From Opitutales bacterium UBA5694 (GTDB taxonomy: Bacteria > Verrucomicrobiota > Verrucomicrobiia > Opitutales > Opitutaceae): DNA of 64,000 nucleotides. This document shows positions 27,313-36,353 of the stretch, one piece after another (positions within the stretch are counted from its first letter, which is position 1; every line of letters starts with the position of its first letter). The notes under the pieces are model-generated. The model saw only the letters and a list, made by a program, of their open reading frames with translations. It had not been told where the DNA came from and searched no databases. The stretch is from NCBI GenBank assembly GCA_002420185.1, contig DIHO01000014.1:1-64000 (forward strand), read 5' to 3'. Position numbers and translations under genes: made by a program.

Positions 27313-27370
27313 AATCAATCCGTTGAGAGGGCTGTTGCACCCAATTGTCCCGATGCTGGCTCAACCCGAA

Positions 27371-29803
27371 TCAATTCTGGGCAATCTGCGTGGACCGGAT
27401 TTCACCTCGAAATAGCGGGCTTTCACAAATGGCGATAATCAAGTCTTTGAAGCCGCCGCCTCCTTGGCTGTTCGCCTTGGCGATGTCGTCGGCTATCAGT
27501 CTTTCTTGAAACGAGAGTGGGTGTCCGAGAGCGTAAGTGAAGAGCTTTTCGGTTAAGGCGCGAGCAAATTGGTCGGACCGGTTCAGGAGAACTCTTTTCA
27601 TATCCGCTATTCCATCGAAGGAACCATTTGGTACGGAGCCTTTGGCATAGATGGGCTGGCCATTGCGGTATTGCGAGCGGTAGACCCCAACGGCGTCGAA
27701 ATGCTCTAGTCCGAATCCCCACGGATCAATACTGCGATGGCAGTCGGCACAGGTCTCTATTTCCCGGTGCCTGGAAAGCATATCGAAGATCGTCTTGGTC
27801 CCGCGCACATCGGGTTCTATGGGCATCACATCGGCAGGGGGAGGGGATGGGGGGTCGCCGAGAATATTATCTAGTATCCAAACGCCACGTACGACGGGCG
27901 AGGTCCGTGTGCCATCAGACGTAATTTTCAAGATGCTGGCTTGGCCCAGCAAGCCACCGCGCGGATTGTCTTTTGGGAGTGCGACCCTACGAAACTCGCT
28001 CCCATTTACCCCCTCGATTTGGTAGTGCTTGGCTAGGCGTTCGTTTATGGTAATGAAATCCGAATCGAGAAAGGAGGTGATGGGTAGATTTTTTTCAAGT
28101 ACTTCTTGGAAAAAGGTCTCGCTCTCTTGGCGCATGAGGCTTTCTAGAAGTGGATCGTAGTTTTCGTAAAGCTTCGGATCGGGTCGCATCAGCTCAATAT
28201 CTTTGAGTCCGAGCCATTGAGCGGTGAAGTCTTGGATAAAGCGTTGTGTCTTGGGATCCTTTAGCATCCGAGCTGTCTGCTTGCGAAGGACTCCAGGTTT
28301 CTGCAATTGGTCGCTTTCCGCGAGCTGTATGAGCGTGTTGTCAGGCATCGAATTCCACAGAAAATAGGATAGGCGACTGGCCAGAGCCCAGACATCCTTT
28401 CCATCGCCTTTGTCGTAGTTGAACAGGAAACGCGGCGAGGTGAGCGCTCCTTCGATGACATTGCCCATCGATTCCTCTTCTGTGAGGCCTTGATCGAGGC
28501 CGGTTTGATAAAGCAGATTGAAATTTTGTAGGGTTTTTTTCGGTACAGGTCGGCGGAACGCTCGAAAAAGGAAATCTTCAATACGTTCCTCTATATTGTC
28601 GGGAATTGTATTTGAGGCTCCGAGCAGCTGCCGACGGGCAGGCGGGGGCCAGGATTCGATTTCGGGTCCGGAAACTGTGATGGACTTGACGTGAAGCAGA
28701 TCCGCCACAAGCCGTTCCTCACCCTCGACGACCGCTGTGGGAGATTGGTTTAGGATCGGGGCCGCCGCGTAGTGAACCATAATGTTTTCGCCCTTTTTGA
28801 GACGAACGTCCACGTACTGGGAATCCATTTCGTTTCCAATATAGAAATAGCCCACGCGCCGTCCGGGAACGGAAGCAGCATCCATGTGCCGCGCTTCTGA
28901 GGCTTGTATGGCTATAATGGAAACTAGGCGGGGTTCGTCGTTGGGCTTCCGGTCTCGCTTCTTCAGACTTTGTTCGTAGTTGTCTCTCAGGTAAGTGTAC
29001 TCGATTCCTTGCTCTTCGAGGTCAGTTCGGTAGTCGCGAGCAAAACCATCAACTCGTACCCGATAGAGCCCGTCTTGAGGGACGAAGAAATCTTGTGGCC
29101 ACATCGTATGCTTCCGGTCACGACTCGACGATGTGGTAACAAATCCACAGCGCTCTTCCACATTGTACCCGTGCCCTATGGTCCCGATGGAGTAGGACTT
29201 TTTTTCGCGAACATCGTCGCCACTGGCGATGGCCAGTTTAGAAATCGTGTTGGCGTTATTCTGGAGTTTCAGGACCATTTCGGGATTGGCATCGAGCGTG
29301 ACGGCAAGACTGTTGAATCCTTCCAGATCTGGATCGGCAGGAAGGTCCTGAGATAGAAGGAGATTGATCCCCAGCAAATCCTTTACAGTATTGTCCAAAG
29401 CCGAGTGGCTGAGTCGGCGAATGGCAATACGGCCTCTCTCGTTCATGGACGCGGCGGCAGATCGAAGTTCTGTATCTATCGCCTTGATGATTTGCGATAC
29501 GTCGCCCATCGGTGGGCGGGCCTCTTTTTCAGGTGGCATGTCGCCCGTTATCAGCATATCGGATACGTCCTGCCAAAGAATCGCATTCTCTTCTTGAGAA
29601 AAGTCGCGGTCTAAGATGTCGAGTCGAATATCTCCCTTCTGCTTCTTCTCCCCATGGCATTTTACGCAGTGCGCTTCGACGAAAGGCGTTATAAGTGTGT
29701 CGAAGTCTTGGGAGGCGGGTAGGGAGAGGGCCGCTGCAGTTAGGGCAGCTAACGGGATGGCGATTCTTTCTACCTCTAGAGCTCCTCGATGAAGTGCGTT
29801 CAT
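27371..29803 (-). CDS. DUF1587/DUF1592/DUF1588/DUF1585 cytochrome-like protein
   Basis: An 810-residue exported protein. After an N-terminal hydrophobic signal it has a cytochrome c-type haem motif CVKCHGEKKQKG (about residue 46). The planctomycete/verrucomicrobial domain string DUF1587 (IAIRRLSHSALDNTVKDLLG), DUF1595/DUF1592 (FLFRAFRRPVP, SRLSYFLWNSMPDN), DUF1588 (RGGLLGQASILKITSDGTRTSP) and DUF1585 at the C-terminus follows, and a second CADCHRSIDPWGFGLEHFD motif precedes the latter. The proteins occur widely in Planctomycetes and Verrucomicrobia, and their biochemical role is not known to me. It is cotranscribed with the DUF1552 gene 27 bases upstream on the same strand. Confidence 0.9.
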   Translation of the reverse strand: MNALHRGALEVERIAIPLAALTAAALSLPASQDFDTLITPFVEAHCVKCHGEKKQKGDIRLDILDRDFSQEENAILWQDVSDMLITGDMPPEKEARPPMGDVSQIIKAIDTELRSAAASMNERGRIAIRRLSHSALDNTVKDLLGINLLLSQDLPADPDLEGFNSLAVTLDANPEMVLKLQNNANTISKLAIASGDDVREKKSYSIGTIGHGYNVEERCGFVTTSSSRDRKHTMWPQDFFVPQDGLYRVRVDGFARDYRTDLEEQGIEYTYLRDNYEQSLKKRDRKPNDEPRLVSIIAIQASEARHMDAASVPGRRVGYFYIGNEMDSQYVDVRLKKGENIMVHYAAAPILNQSPTAVVEGEERLVADLLHVKSITVSGPEIESWPPPARRQLLGASNTIPDNIEERIEDFLFRAFRRPVPKKTLQNFNLLYQTGLDQGLTEEESMGNVIEGALTSPRFLFNYDKGDGKDVWALASRLSYFLWNSMPDNTLIQLAESDQLQKPGVLRKQTARMLKDPKTQRFIQDFTAQWLGLKDIELMRPDPKLYENYDPLLESLMRQESETFFQEVLEKNLPITSFLDSDFITINERLAKHYQIEGVNGSEFRRVALPKDNPRGGLLGQASILKITSDGTRTSPVVRGVWILDNILGDPPSPPPADVMPIEPDVRGTKTIFDMLSRHREIETCADCHRSIDPWGFGLEHFDAVGVYRSQYRNGQPIYAKGSVPNGSFDGIADMKRVLLNRSDQFARALTEKLFTYALGHPLSFQERLIADDIAKANSQGGGGFKDLIIAICESPLFRGEIRSTQIAQN

Positions 29804-29830
29804 TTTATAGAACGTTAAGCGACAATGAGC

Positions 29831-31102
29831 CTAGGCCAACTCGTTGTTGATGTTGCCAGTGCTATGGGCGAAATTCTCGCTTTCGATACCGAGGGACTGC
29901 AGCATCGTTACGAATACGTTGGCCAAGGGCGTTTTTCCCTCCTCGAAAATGAGGTCTTTTCCGGAGTGTTTGAGATCGCCACCCGCGACGAGTACGGGGA
30001 GATTACGATTGGAGTGGGAGCTACCATTGCCCAGGCCGCTACCGAAGAGGACTTGGGTCCGGTCGAATAAAGTGGCACCCCCGTCATCGATCTCCTTCAG
30101 TCTGGACAAGAATTTCGAAAGCGAACGTGTATGCATCAGCTCAATTTTGACGAGTTCCTCCACGACCTCTGGATCTTTTCCGTGATGCGATTGGCCATGG
30201 TATCCGGAAAGTTGTTCGCCGCCGAAAGTGATCGGCAATCCGCCGGCGGGAAGTTCGATCGAGGCGACGCGGGTGGAATCGTGCTGCAAAGCGAGCGCGG
30301 TCAGCTCGTACATGAGGTCAAGATTTTCGTGAAAGGTCGTGGGACGCTCCATTAATGGCGGCACGCCTGGTTTTGGCGTATTGATCCATTGCTGCTGCCG
30401 TTCAATGCGCTTTTCTACGTCTCGGATCGAAGTGAAGTAGGCGTCTACCTTTTCGCGGTCTTCGTAGCCGATTTCCCTCTGAAGAGCCCTGGCGTCGTCG
30501 GCCACGATATCTAGGATGCTCCGTTTGAAGGTCATGGCCCGGCTGGCCTCCATGGGATTCAAATCGTTTACGAAAAGCTTCTGGAAAACGTTGATGGGAT
30601 CCGGCTCGGGTAGCAGCGGAACTCCGTTCTCATCCCAGGAAAGGGTTTGGCTGGGCTTGCCCTCGGATGCTCCGAGCTGGAGCGAATGATACCGGCTATC
30701 GCGGCTGAGATGCTTCGCGGCAAGCTGGTCCAGCGTGATCTGGTTACGAACCATTATCGACTCACCAATGTACTCTGGTTGGTAGACCCCTGAGAGAAAG
30801 GAAGGGGTGCCCTTGTGGCCGCCATTGATACCGTGATCAACGCCTGAAACGACCGTAAAGTCTTTGCGGTGAGGCATTAGTGGCTCTAATAGGCGTGGTG
30901 TGCGGGCGCGATTTGGTTTGGGATGCCATTCGCCTGGGTACATACCCAAAAAGGTACCGACGCAGACGAGGCGCTTGCGTGCCTTGGCAATGGGATGGGT
31001 CGTCGCGGCTGAAAGAGGAAGTGAGCTTAAAAACGGCAGAGCCATCAGCCCCCCCGTCCCGCAAAGGAACTGCCTGCGATTAATTTCAATGGCCCTTTTC
31101 AT
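29831..31102 (-). CDS. DUF1552 family protein
   Basis: A 423-residue exported protein with an N-terminal RRQFLCGTGGLMALPFLSSL signal that looks like a twin-arginine signal. The DUF1552 region follows (KRLVCVGTFLGMYPGEWHP, FTVVSGVDHGINGGHKG, PSFLSGVYQP, SIMVRNQITLDQLAAKHL), ending in a DUF1501-like fold (LFGSGLGNGSSHSNRNLPVL). Proteins of this family are partners of the DUF1592-type cytochrome proteins. The start is set at the ATG at 31102, just before the twin-arginine segment; the frame extends 13 codons upstream. It is the first gene of the two-gene operon, the reverse of the DUF1592-first order that I would expect. Confidence 0.88.
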   Translation of the reverse strand: MKRAIEINRRQFLCGTGGLMALPFLSSLPLSAATTHPIAKARKRLVCVGTFLGMYPGEWHPKPNRARTPRLLEPLMPHRKDFTVVSGVDHGINGGHKGTPSFLSGVYQPEYIGESIMVRNQITLDQLAAKHLSRDSRYHSLQLGASEGKPSQTLSWDENGVPLLPEPDPINVFQKLFVNDLNPMEASRAMTFKRSILDIVADDARALQREIGYEDREKVDAYFTSIRDVEKRIERQQQWINTPKPGVPPLMERPTTFHENLDLMYELTALALQHDSTRVASIELPAGGLPITFGGEQLSGYHGQSHHGKDPEVVEELVKIELMHTRSLSKFLSRLKEIDDGGATLFDRTQVLFGSGLGNGSSHSNRNLPVLVAGGDLKHSGKDLIFEEGKTPLANVFVTMLQSLGIESENFAHSTGNINNELA

Positions 31103-31396
31103 TTTAACCAAGACTACAACAAAATTAGCAGAATTGGTCAATCGTTCTTGGTAGATCTTAATTTCGAGCCCTGATTGGAAAGGGCGTCAGCTAAATTTCT
31201 CATAACATGCTAACTACGACGCGAAAGCCGGATAGGCGGCTTTGAGATTTTTGCAGGAGGGATTGGCTGGAAGTGGAAACGCTGATGACTTCGCCAGTGC
31301 CCGGATGAAAGGAGTCGTTGTTCATAGTTTATGAAGTCGCTGGTTCGATGGATACGTCAGGTGGTTGTATAGGCGATAAATGATCGCCTACACAGT

Positions 31397-31900
31397 CTAA
31401 AAACCAAATACGCCTCGCTTGCCCGAAGCACAAGGTTCGAGACCTTTTGCCGAAGAGTAACTCAGCTCAGACGGAAGCTCAATAGCGCGTAGACGGTTGC
31501 AACGGGGCTCTTTATTCTTCCGCCTAGGCGAGATAGCGATTTGATGTGTAAATGTGTAGTTGTGCATGGCGGCGTTGAAAGTGCGCTCTCCAATAGTGGC
31601 GAGGGCTTCGCCGATGAGTCTTGTGGCACCTTTGTTTTGGGGTTGAAGACGGATCACATGCTGGGCAAGCTGAACAGGTCTGAGTGGGTCGTTGGTTTCC
31701 ATAGCTTCGCGGGCCTTGGTCACGAGAAGACTTACCCCGCCGAGCAGATCGGCCATGCACTGGGACTTTTTAATGGTAGAATCGCGGTGTAAGTTGAGAG
31801 CATAACCATCGAACCAGCCGAGGTCCTGAGCAAAGATGTCGCGAATGATACCTTCAACGCTCCCGTAATAGGAGCCTGGGTATCATTGGTGCGATCCCCA
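31397..31900 (-). pseudogene. alkylsulfatase (BDS1-like) C-terminal remnant
   Basis: On the minus strand one frame reads YYGSVEGIIRDIFAQDLGWF, then DGYALNLHRDSTIKKSQCMA, DLLGGVSLLVTKAREAMETN and TRLIGEALATIGERTFNAAM. This is the dimerisation domain of class III (metallo-beta-lactamase-type) alkylsulfatases. The catalytic N-terminal domain with its metal ligands is absent, and an in-frame TGA precedes the remnant. The SCP2-like C-terminus is also missing and replaced by unrelated sequence up to 31397. It is clearly a broken gene. The open frame of 119 codons at its end should not be annotated as an intact protein. Confidence 0.7.
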
Positions 31901-32236
31901 GAATTTTTTAACCCAATGCGGGGGACTGAGCCGGTCTTTCCGACCCATGTACGAGAAACGGTTCCGGACGATGGTTGCGGCACCCAAAATTGGATAGATA
32001 GCGATAACGACTGCCGATCCGATTAAACTAGTGACGATTTCAGTTGTCGTGCCGAAAGATTAATTCAGCCGATTACTTCAATGATGATGCGAGAGTAAGG
32101 AGCACTCAAAACAACCGGAAGCCCGGTCGACGGTAGCGAGTGGTAAAACCTCCTTTGGAATGACGCTTGTAATTTATTCAGGATAGATTTAAGAGCCACC
32201 GAATTTTAAGGGAAATTTGTAGTGATTTCCAGCTGG
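31901..32236 (-). other. decayed sequence next to the alkylsulfatase remnant
   Basis: The minus-strand frame upstream of the alkylsulfatase stop stays open for about 50 codons, with a hydrophobic segment (LIGSAVVIAIYPILGAATIV) followed by HWVKKFWGSHQ. This may be the end of another lost membrane protein fused by deletion. No start codon or recognisable family could be assigned. The rest, up to the acyltransferase gene, shows no gene. Confidence 0.3.
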
Positions 32237-32983
32237 CTATGAAACCGCTTGAATGGGTTCTAGATCGGTGAAGCCAGTACGCTCGTTGGCGGTCTGCTGC
32301 AGGATCAGCAAGGATTGCTCAACCTTAATTCGAACCTCCTCCATCTGGGCGGCGTTCATCTTTCCGGGAACATCAATGGGTTTGCCGTACGCAATTTCGA
32401 CTTTGGCGAAGGGGAGGGGAAGCATGGTCCGGTCCCAGGCACTGCGGAAAATCCAGGCTGGATTTGCAGAAGCGGTAATTGGCAAGATGCGTCCGCCCGT
32501 CCAACGTGCCATGCGGACGATGCCCCCTTGAACATGTCCACGAGGACCTCGCGACCCGTCGACGGCGAGAGCGGCCCCTTGTCCTGGCTTCGACCTTACG
32601 AGCTGAATCATCTCCTGAATCGCTTCGAGTCCATCGCGACCGGAAGATCCTCTGACTACGTCCAGCCCCAGGCGTTCCTCAAGTTGGGCCATCGCTTCAC
32701 CATCGAGACTCTTCGAGCACATGGAGACCCATTTGGCACCAGGCATTTGGGTCATGTGGTGGATGAGCACGAAGGTGCGCCCGTGAAGAAAGGCGGCGAT
32801 TGCCGGTTCTGGGGAAGAGACCGCTGCATCCAAATGTTCCTTACCGGATTCCTGAATTCTCCAGGTCCAGTTGAGAATGCGGATAAGACCCAAAGCTAAG
32901 GTTGGGTAAACCTTTAGCATGAAAAAGCGTTTAATCGGTCTAGATTTGGCGGCGGACGGCATTGTTAGGGCTAAACCGTCCAC
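32237..32983 (-). CDS. DUF374 lysophospholipid acyltransferase-like protein
   Basis: A 248-residue protein with a basic, partly hydrophobic N-terminus (KVYPTLALGLIRILNWTWRI) and the DUF374 pattern. FLHGRTFVLIH is the acyltransferase H-block position, SKSLDGEAMAQLEERLGLDV with VRGSSGRDGLEAI follows, and LAVDGSRGPRGHVQGGIVRM is the second block; ILPITASANP comes next. DUF374 proteins are membrane-associated and related to lauroyl/myristoyl acyltransferases, so a role in lipid A or phospholipid acylation is plausible. A downstream ATG (32962) is an alternative start. It is a single-gene unit. Confidence 0.85.
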   Translation of the reverse strand: MDGLALTMPSAAKSRPIKRFFMLKVYPTLALGLIRILNWTWRIQESGKEHLDAAVSSPEPAIAAFLHGRTFVLIHHMTQMPGAKWVSMCSKSLDGEAMAQLEERLGLDVVRGSSGRDGLEAIQEMIQLVRSKPGQGAALAVDGSRGPRGHVQGGIVRMARWTGGRILPITASANPAWIFRSAWDRTMLPLPFAKVEIAYGKPIDVPGKMNAAQMEEVRIKVEQSLLILQQTANERTGFTDLEPIQAVS

Positions 32984-33200
32984 AAATGGTCGGCAGGGAG
33001 GAAAGTCGAAAAACTAGATAGTGGCAATTTGTATTCGAGCGGAAATATCGGGGAGAAAGTTCATTTTGGCGTCAAGAGTGAACGGTGTTCTCGCCAGCTA
33101 GTCTTGTCTAGGCTTGGTGGATCAGAAAAACTTCTATTTTGGTAGTCTTTTTTTAACTCGCTTCTGTTTATGTCTTTAGGTATTTTGGTAACCTTACGGT

Positions 33201-33620
33201 ATGCTCAACGAAATCAAGAATTTTCAACGGACCGACTTTTCAACGATTATTCCCTTCCGTATTACGGACCACAATTATGGGGATCATGTTGCCAATAATG
33301 TATTCGTCGAGTATCTGCACGAGGGAAGAGTGCAGTTTCTAAGTTCATTGGGCTACACGGAGCAAGATGTCGAAGGAGTATCTTTGATCCTGTCGGAGCT
33401 TTGGGTTAAATACGTAAATCAGGCATTCTATCCGGATAAACTGAAGTTGGAGATGTCCGCGACGAGTTTCAGAGGAACTCGATTCGACCTATTATATCGA
33501 GGATTTGATCAGGCAGAAGATCTACTCGTATTGGCCCGGACCGAAATGGCGGCGATCAATGGCGAAACTGGGAAGCCCATACGAATGCCAGAAGCGTTTG
33601 CAGAGCGGTTTAGGCGTTAG
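33201..33620 (+). CDS. hot-dog fold thioesterase
   Basis: A 139-residue 4HBT-like acyl-CoA thioesterase. It contains FRITDHNYGDHVANNVFVEY with the expected Asp/His-bearing segment, then LHEGRVQFLSSLGY, the segment holding the family's catalytic acidic residue, and later strands LKLEMSATSFRGTRFDLLYR and LLVLARTEMAAIN. Members hydrolyse aryl- or fatty-acyl-CoA in the cytoplasm. The gene stands alone and converges with the HAD gene; an AT-rich region precedes its start. Confidence 0.85.
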   Translation: MLNEIKNFQRTDFSTIIPFRITDHNYGDHVANNVFVEYLHEGRVQFLSSLGYTEQDVEGVSLILSELWVKYVNQAFYPDKLKLEMSATSFRGTRFDLLYRGFDQAEDLLVLARTEMAAINGETGKPIRMPEAFAERFRR

Positions 33621-33765
33621 GAGGTTGAAGCTTGCACTTTGTGTTGAGTATCCATTGCAAGAGCTTCGATTTTTCGGGGCGTTAGGCCAGTTTTGTTCAA
33701 ATTGCGGGGTAAAATCGCTCCTAAAATATGAAAACAGTTCTAGACAAAGGCATTTTCATTGTCGC

Positions 33766-34647
33766 TTATTCCCAAGGTGGTGATTCTGGAAGGCAGGCCT
33801 CGAATTCGTCTTCCAACTGCTTCTTGTAGTCGCCCGCGTAGGTGCCTGCGAAGAAGCGATCTAAGGCCTCTTCATGGAGCCGTTGCCAGCTTTGCTCTTC
33901 TGATCCGGGGTTGATCGGAAAAAAAAGGGCGCCGGTGGCCTCTGCGGCCTTTCGATCTCCGGGAGCATCCCCGATCATAAGAATTTTGTCGGTGGGGTAC
34001 TTATCCTTAGCCGCCATTTCAAGGTGCTGAACCTTGGTTCCGAGCTCTTGGCCAGCAATAATGGATACACAGTCGCGGATGCCTTGCTCTTCCCATTCGC
34101 GTTCGAGGGCATCGACAGGGGTTTGGGAAATGCACATGGCGTCGGCCTTCTCGTTTATTTTAACCAGCGTTTCCCGGACAAGCGGGAAAGGCGGGACACC
34201 ATGGACTATATCCGCTACCGATGCGTTTACGCCGTCGGACCATATTTTCACGGGTGCAAGACCTTCGTTGCCTCCGGCGACTTCAGTGTTAAGGGTAGCG
34301 TTGCCTAGCTTGGTTTCACGACCCATCCATTCATCCAGGGCGTAAAGGTCGGGTAGCTTTACGTTGCGGGCGGTAACTTCTGGGCGCTCGCTGAGAAGCT
34401 GGATCGCCGATTTGAGCGCAGGGAAACGATTGCAGCCGCGACTTTTGGAATAGAGGTTTACGAACTCCCAGACTTCGCGAGCATACTTGCTGACCGCTTG
34501 AAGATTCCAATACTTAATAAACATGGGAGCGAAGCACTCTTTGTGCTTGATCTCCATGCTGTCGAAGATGCATCCGTCAGAGTCGATGCCGACAAAGAAC
34601 TCTTTCATAGGTTGGTGGTCTCGTAGAATTTGTGCTAGGTCGTTCAT
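33766..34647 (-). CDS. HAD-superfamily hydrolase
   Basis: A 293-residue protein with HAD motif I near residue 20 (FVGIDSDGCIFDSMEIKHKE), an alpha-helical cap (about 40-160), motif II-like MCISQTPVDALEREW, a lysine in ELGTKVQHLEM and motif IV MIGDAPGDRKAAEATGALFF. It is a phosphatase or phosphonatase-type hydrolase of unknown substrate. It is a single gene convergent with the thioesterase. A DUF1080 gene wreck lies upstream, so it may once have been part of a sugar-catabolism cluster. Confidence 0.88.
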   Translation of the reverse strand: MNDLAQILRDHQPMKEFFVGIDSDGCIFDSMEIKHKECFAPMFIKYWNLQAVSKYAREVWEFVNLYSKSRGCNRFPALKSAIQLLSERPEVTARNVKLPDLYALDEWMGRETKLGNATLNTEVAGGNEGLAPVKIWSDGVNASVADIVHGVPPFPLVRETLVKINEKADAMCISQTPVDALEREWEEQGIRDCVSIIAGQELGTKVQHLEMAAKDKYPTDKILMIGDAPGDRKAAEATGALFFPINPGSEEQSWQRLHEEALDRFFAGTYAGDYKKQLEDEFEACLPESPPWE

Positions 34648-34769
34648 AATAGTCAGGAATCCCCTAGCACAATTGTTGCAAAAGAAAAGGGTTTTGCACG
34701 GCTTTTGATTCGTACTGTATCTGGAAATCTTTCTTTCTCCACTGGGGTGTGATTCATCTTATAGATGCT

Positions 34770-35215
34770 TTAGCCTATTCTCCTATACATACCAAAGACT
34801 TTTGGGGACATGGGCCTGTAGGTAGGTAACCCCACCTGTTGGATTGAGCAAACCCCTTTGCGGGTGGGTTTCCGTTCGGGGTTTTCCGGTTCGAAGTAGT
34901 CAACTACCGGTTTGTCATTGAGCCAGACTTGAATCCGTTTTCCCTCAGCACGAATGCGTGTCTCGAACCACTCGGTATGGTCGAGCAGCGGTTCCGTAAG
35001 ATCTGCCACATCGTAAAGCCATCCCGTGTTCCGCGTGACCTTGGAGCTTGTATTCAAATTTATTTCTTATCCATTAGCCAAGTGACCTAACTCGTCTCAA
35101 AGATCTTAGTCAATATGGATAAAGTTGCCCGATTTGGAATCGGGCTCATCTTTGGCAGCTGCCATCAGTTCAAAATTCTTGAACTCGATCGGGAAGACAA
35201 TTTTTGAACACATTG
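34770..35215 (-). pseudogene. DUF1080 (3-keto-disaccharide hydrolase) pseudogene
   Basis: The intact frame at 34770-35057 reads GWLYDVADLTEPLLDHTEWF then RAEGKRIQVWLNDKPVVDYF, the middle of a DUF1080 domain; the final strand (usually a YRNI motif) is garbled. The signal peptide and first half are missing, though KIVFPIEFKNFELMAAAKDE in a different frame at about 35100-35215 may be part of the first half. Compare the intact DUF1080 gene at 44098-44760. Confidence 0.6.
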
Positions 35216-35252
35216 AATTTTCGTTTGGTCTTCCCGAAGCGTAACTAGCGGT

Positions 35253-36353
35253 TTGAATAGGGTAAGGATGATGGGCGAAACCGACTACACAGAGATTCTG
35301 AGCTTGATCGAACGTGTGGATCCAGTGTCTTATTGTCGTACTCGGAATTTCATCGATGGTTCGGTTACTAAGCTGTCTCCTTACATTTCACGAGGTGTCA
35401 TTTCAACCAAACAAGTCTTTCGTGCGATTAAGGAGCGTGGGATCGATCCCAGGAAAATCGAAAAGTTTATTCAGGAGCTTGCATGGAGGGATTACTGGCA
35501 GCAGGTTTGGATTGCGAACGGTAGTAAGATCAATCAGGACCTGCGGCGCGAACAGCCGAACTTTTGCCATCATAAAATTCCGAAAGCCCTTGTTGAGGCG
35601 AGCACAGGTATAAATGCTATCGACGAAGCGTTAGATAAATTTTATGAGACCGGGTATATGCATAATCATGTTAGGATGTATGTCGCGTCCATTGCATGTA
35701 ATGTGGGGGGAAGTCATTGGCGTGTGCCAGCTCGGTGGATGTACTACCATCTCCTAGACGGAGACTGGGCCAGCAACGCGCTGAGCTGGCAGTGGGTGTC
35801 TGGATCCAATGCGGGAAAAAAGTACTACGCTAATCAGCAAAATATAAACAAATATTGTCGCACCCATCAAAAAGGGACCTTTTTAGACGTGGATTATGGG
35901 AGTCTAGAAAAAGCGGAAATTCCCGAAGTTCTTCGAGAAAGGTCAGTTCCCATGCTGGAAACACCGTTGCCGGAAAAAAGGAGCATCGAAATTGACCCTG
36001 AACTGCCCACTTTGATCTACAATTTCTACAACCTTGATCCGAAATGGCACGAGGATGCGAACTACAATAGGGTCCTGCTGATGGAGCCCTCCGTGTACAA
36101 GGCGTATCCAATATCCAGTAAATCAATAGAATTTATGCTCGGGTTGTCAGGAAACATTAAGGGAATTCAATGCTACGTGGGGGAGTTTGACGAATTGGTT
36201 GAAACATACGGTATCAGAGAGGCGGTTTTCAAAGAACATCCACTCAACAAATACATTGGCAGAGAAGAGCCTCGTGATTGGATGTTTGAGGTTACGGGAT
36301 ATTACAGGTCGTTTTTCGCGTTCTGGAAAAAGTGCCAAAGAGAGCTGAAGTAG
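35253..36353 (+). CDS. photolyase-like FAD-binding domain protein lacking the antenna domain
   Basis: A 366-residue protein that corresponds only to the C-terminal FAD-binding half of the photolyase/cryptochrome fold. TKLSPYISRGVISTKQVFRA begins the domain near residue 40, followed by FIQELAWRDYWQQVW, IDEALDKFYETGYMHNHVRM, LLDGDWASNALSWQWVSGSN and GKKYYANQQNINKYC. The N-terminal Rossmann-like antenna-binding domain is absent; the family's usual length is 450-500 residues. The C-terminal 130 residues are an unrelated-looking extension. Its stop codon overlaps the start of the full-length cryptochrome-like gene, so the two are translationally coupled. I do not know its activity. The start (TTG at 35253, ATG at 35268 or 35271) is uncertain. 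Confidence 0.82.
   Translation: MNRVRMMGETDYTEILSLIERVDPVSYCRTRNFIDGSVTKLSPYISRGVISTKQVFRAIKERGIDPRKIEKFIQELAWRDYWQQVWIANGSKINQDLRREQPNFCHHKIPKALVEASTGINAIDEALDKFYETGYMHNHVRMYVASIACNVGGSHWRVPARWMYYHLLDGDWASNALSWQWVSGSNAGKKYYANQQNINKYCRTHQKGTFLDVDYGSLEKAEIPEVLRERSVPMLETPLPEKRSIEIDPELPTLIYNFYNLDPKWHEDANYNRVLLMEPSVYKAYPISSKSIEFMLGLSGNIKGIQCYVGEFDELVETYGIREAVFKEHPLNKYIGREEPRDWMFEVTGYYRSFFAFWKKCQRELK

Noticed and set aside
29825..30355. plus-strand open frames over the DUF1552 gene
   Set aside because: Antisense shadows of a gene with clear signal peptide and domain motifs.
31400..31540. tRNA-like strings (GTAACTCAGCTC, GGTTCGAGACC)
   Set aside because: The parts are not in tRNA order, the acceptor stem does not pair, and no cloverleaf can be drawn.
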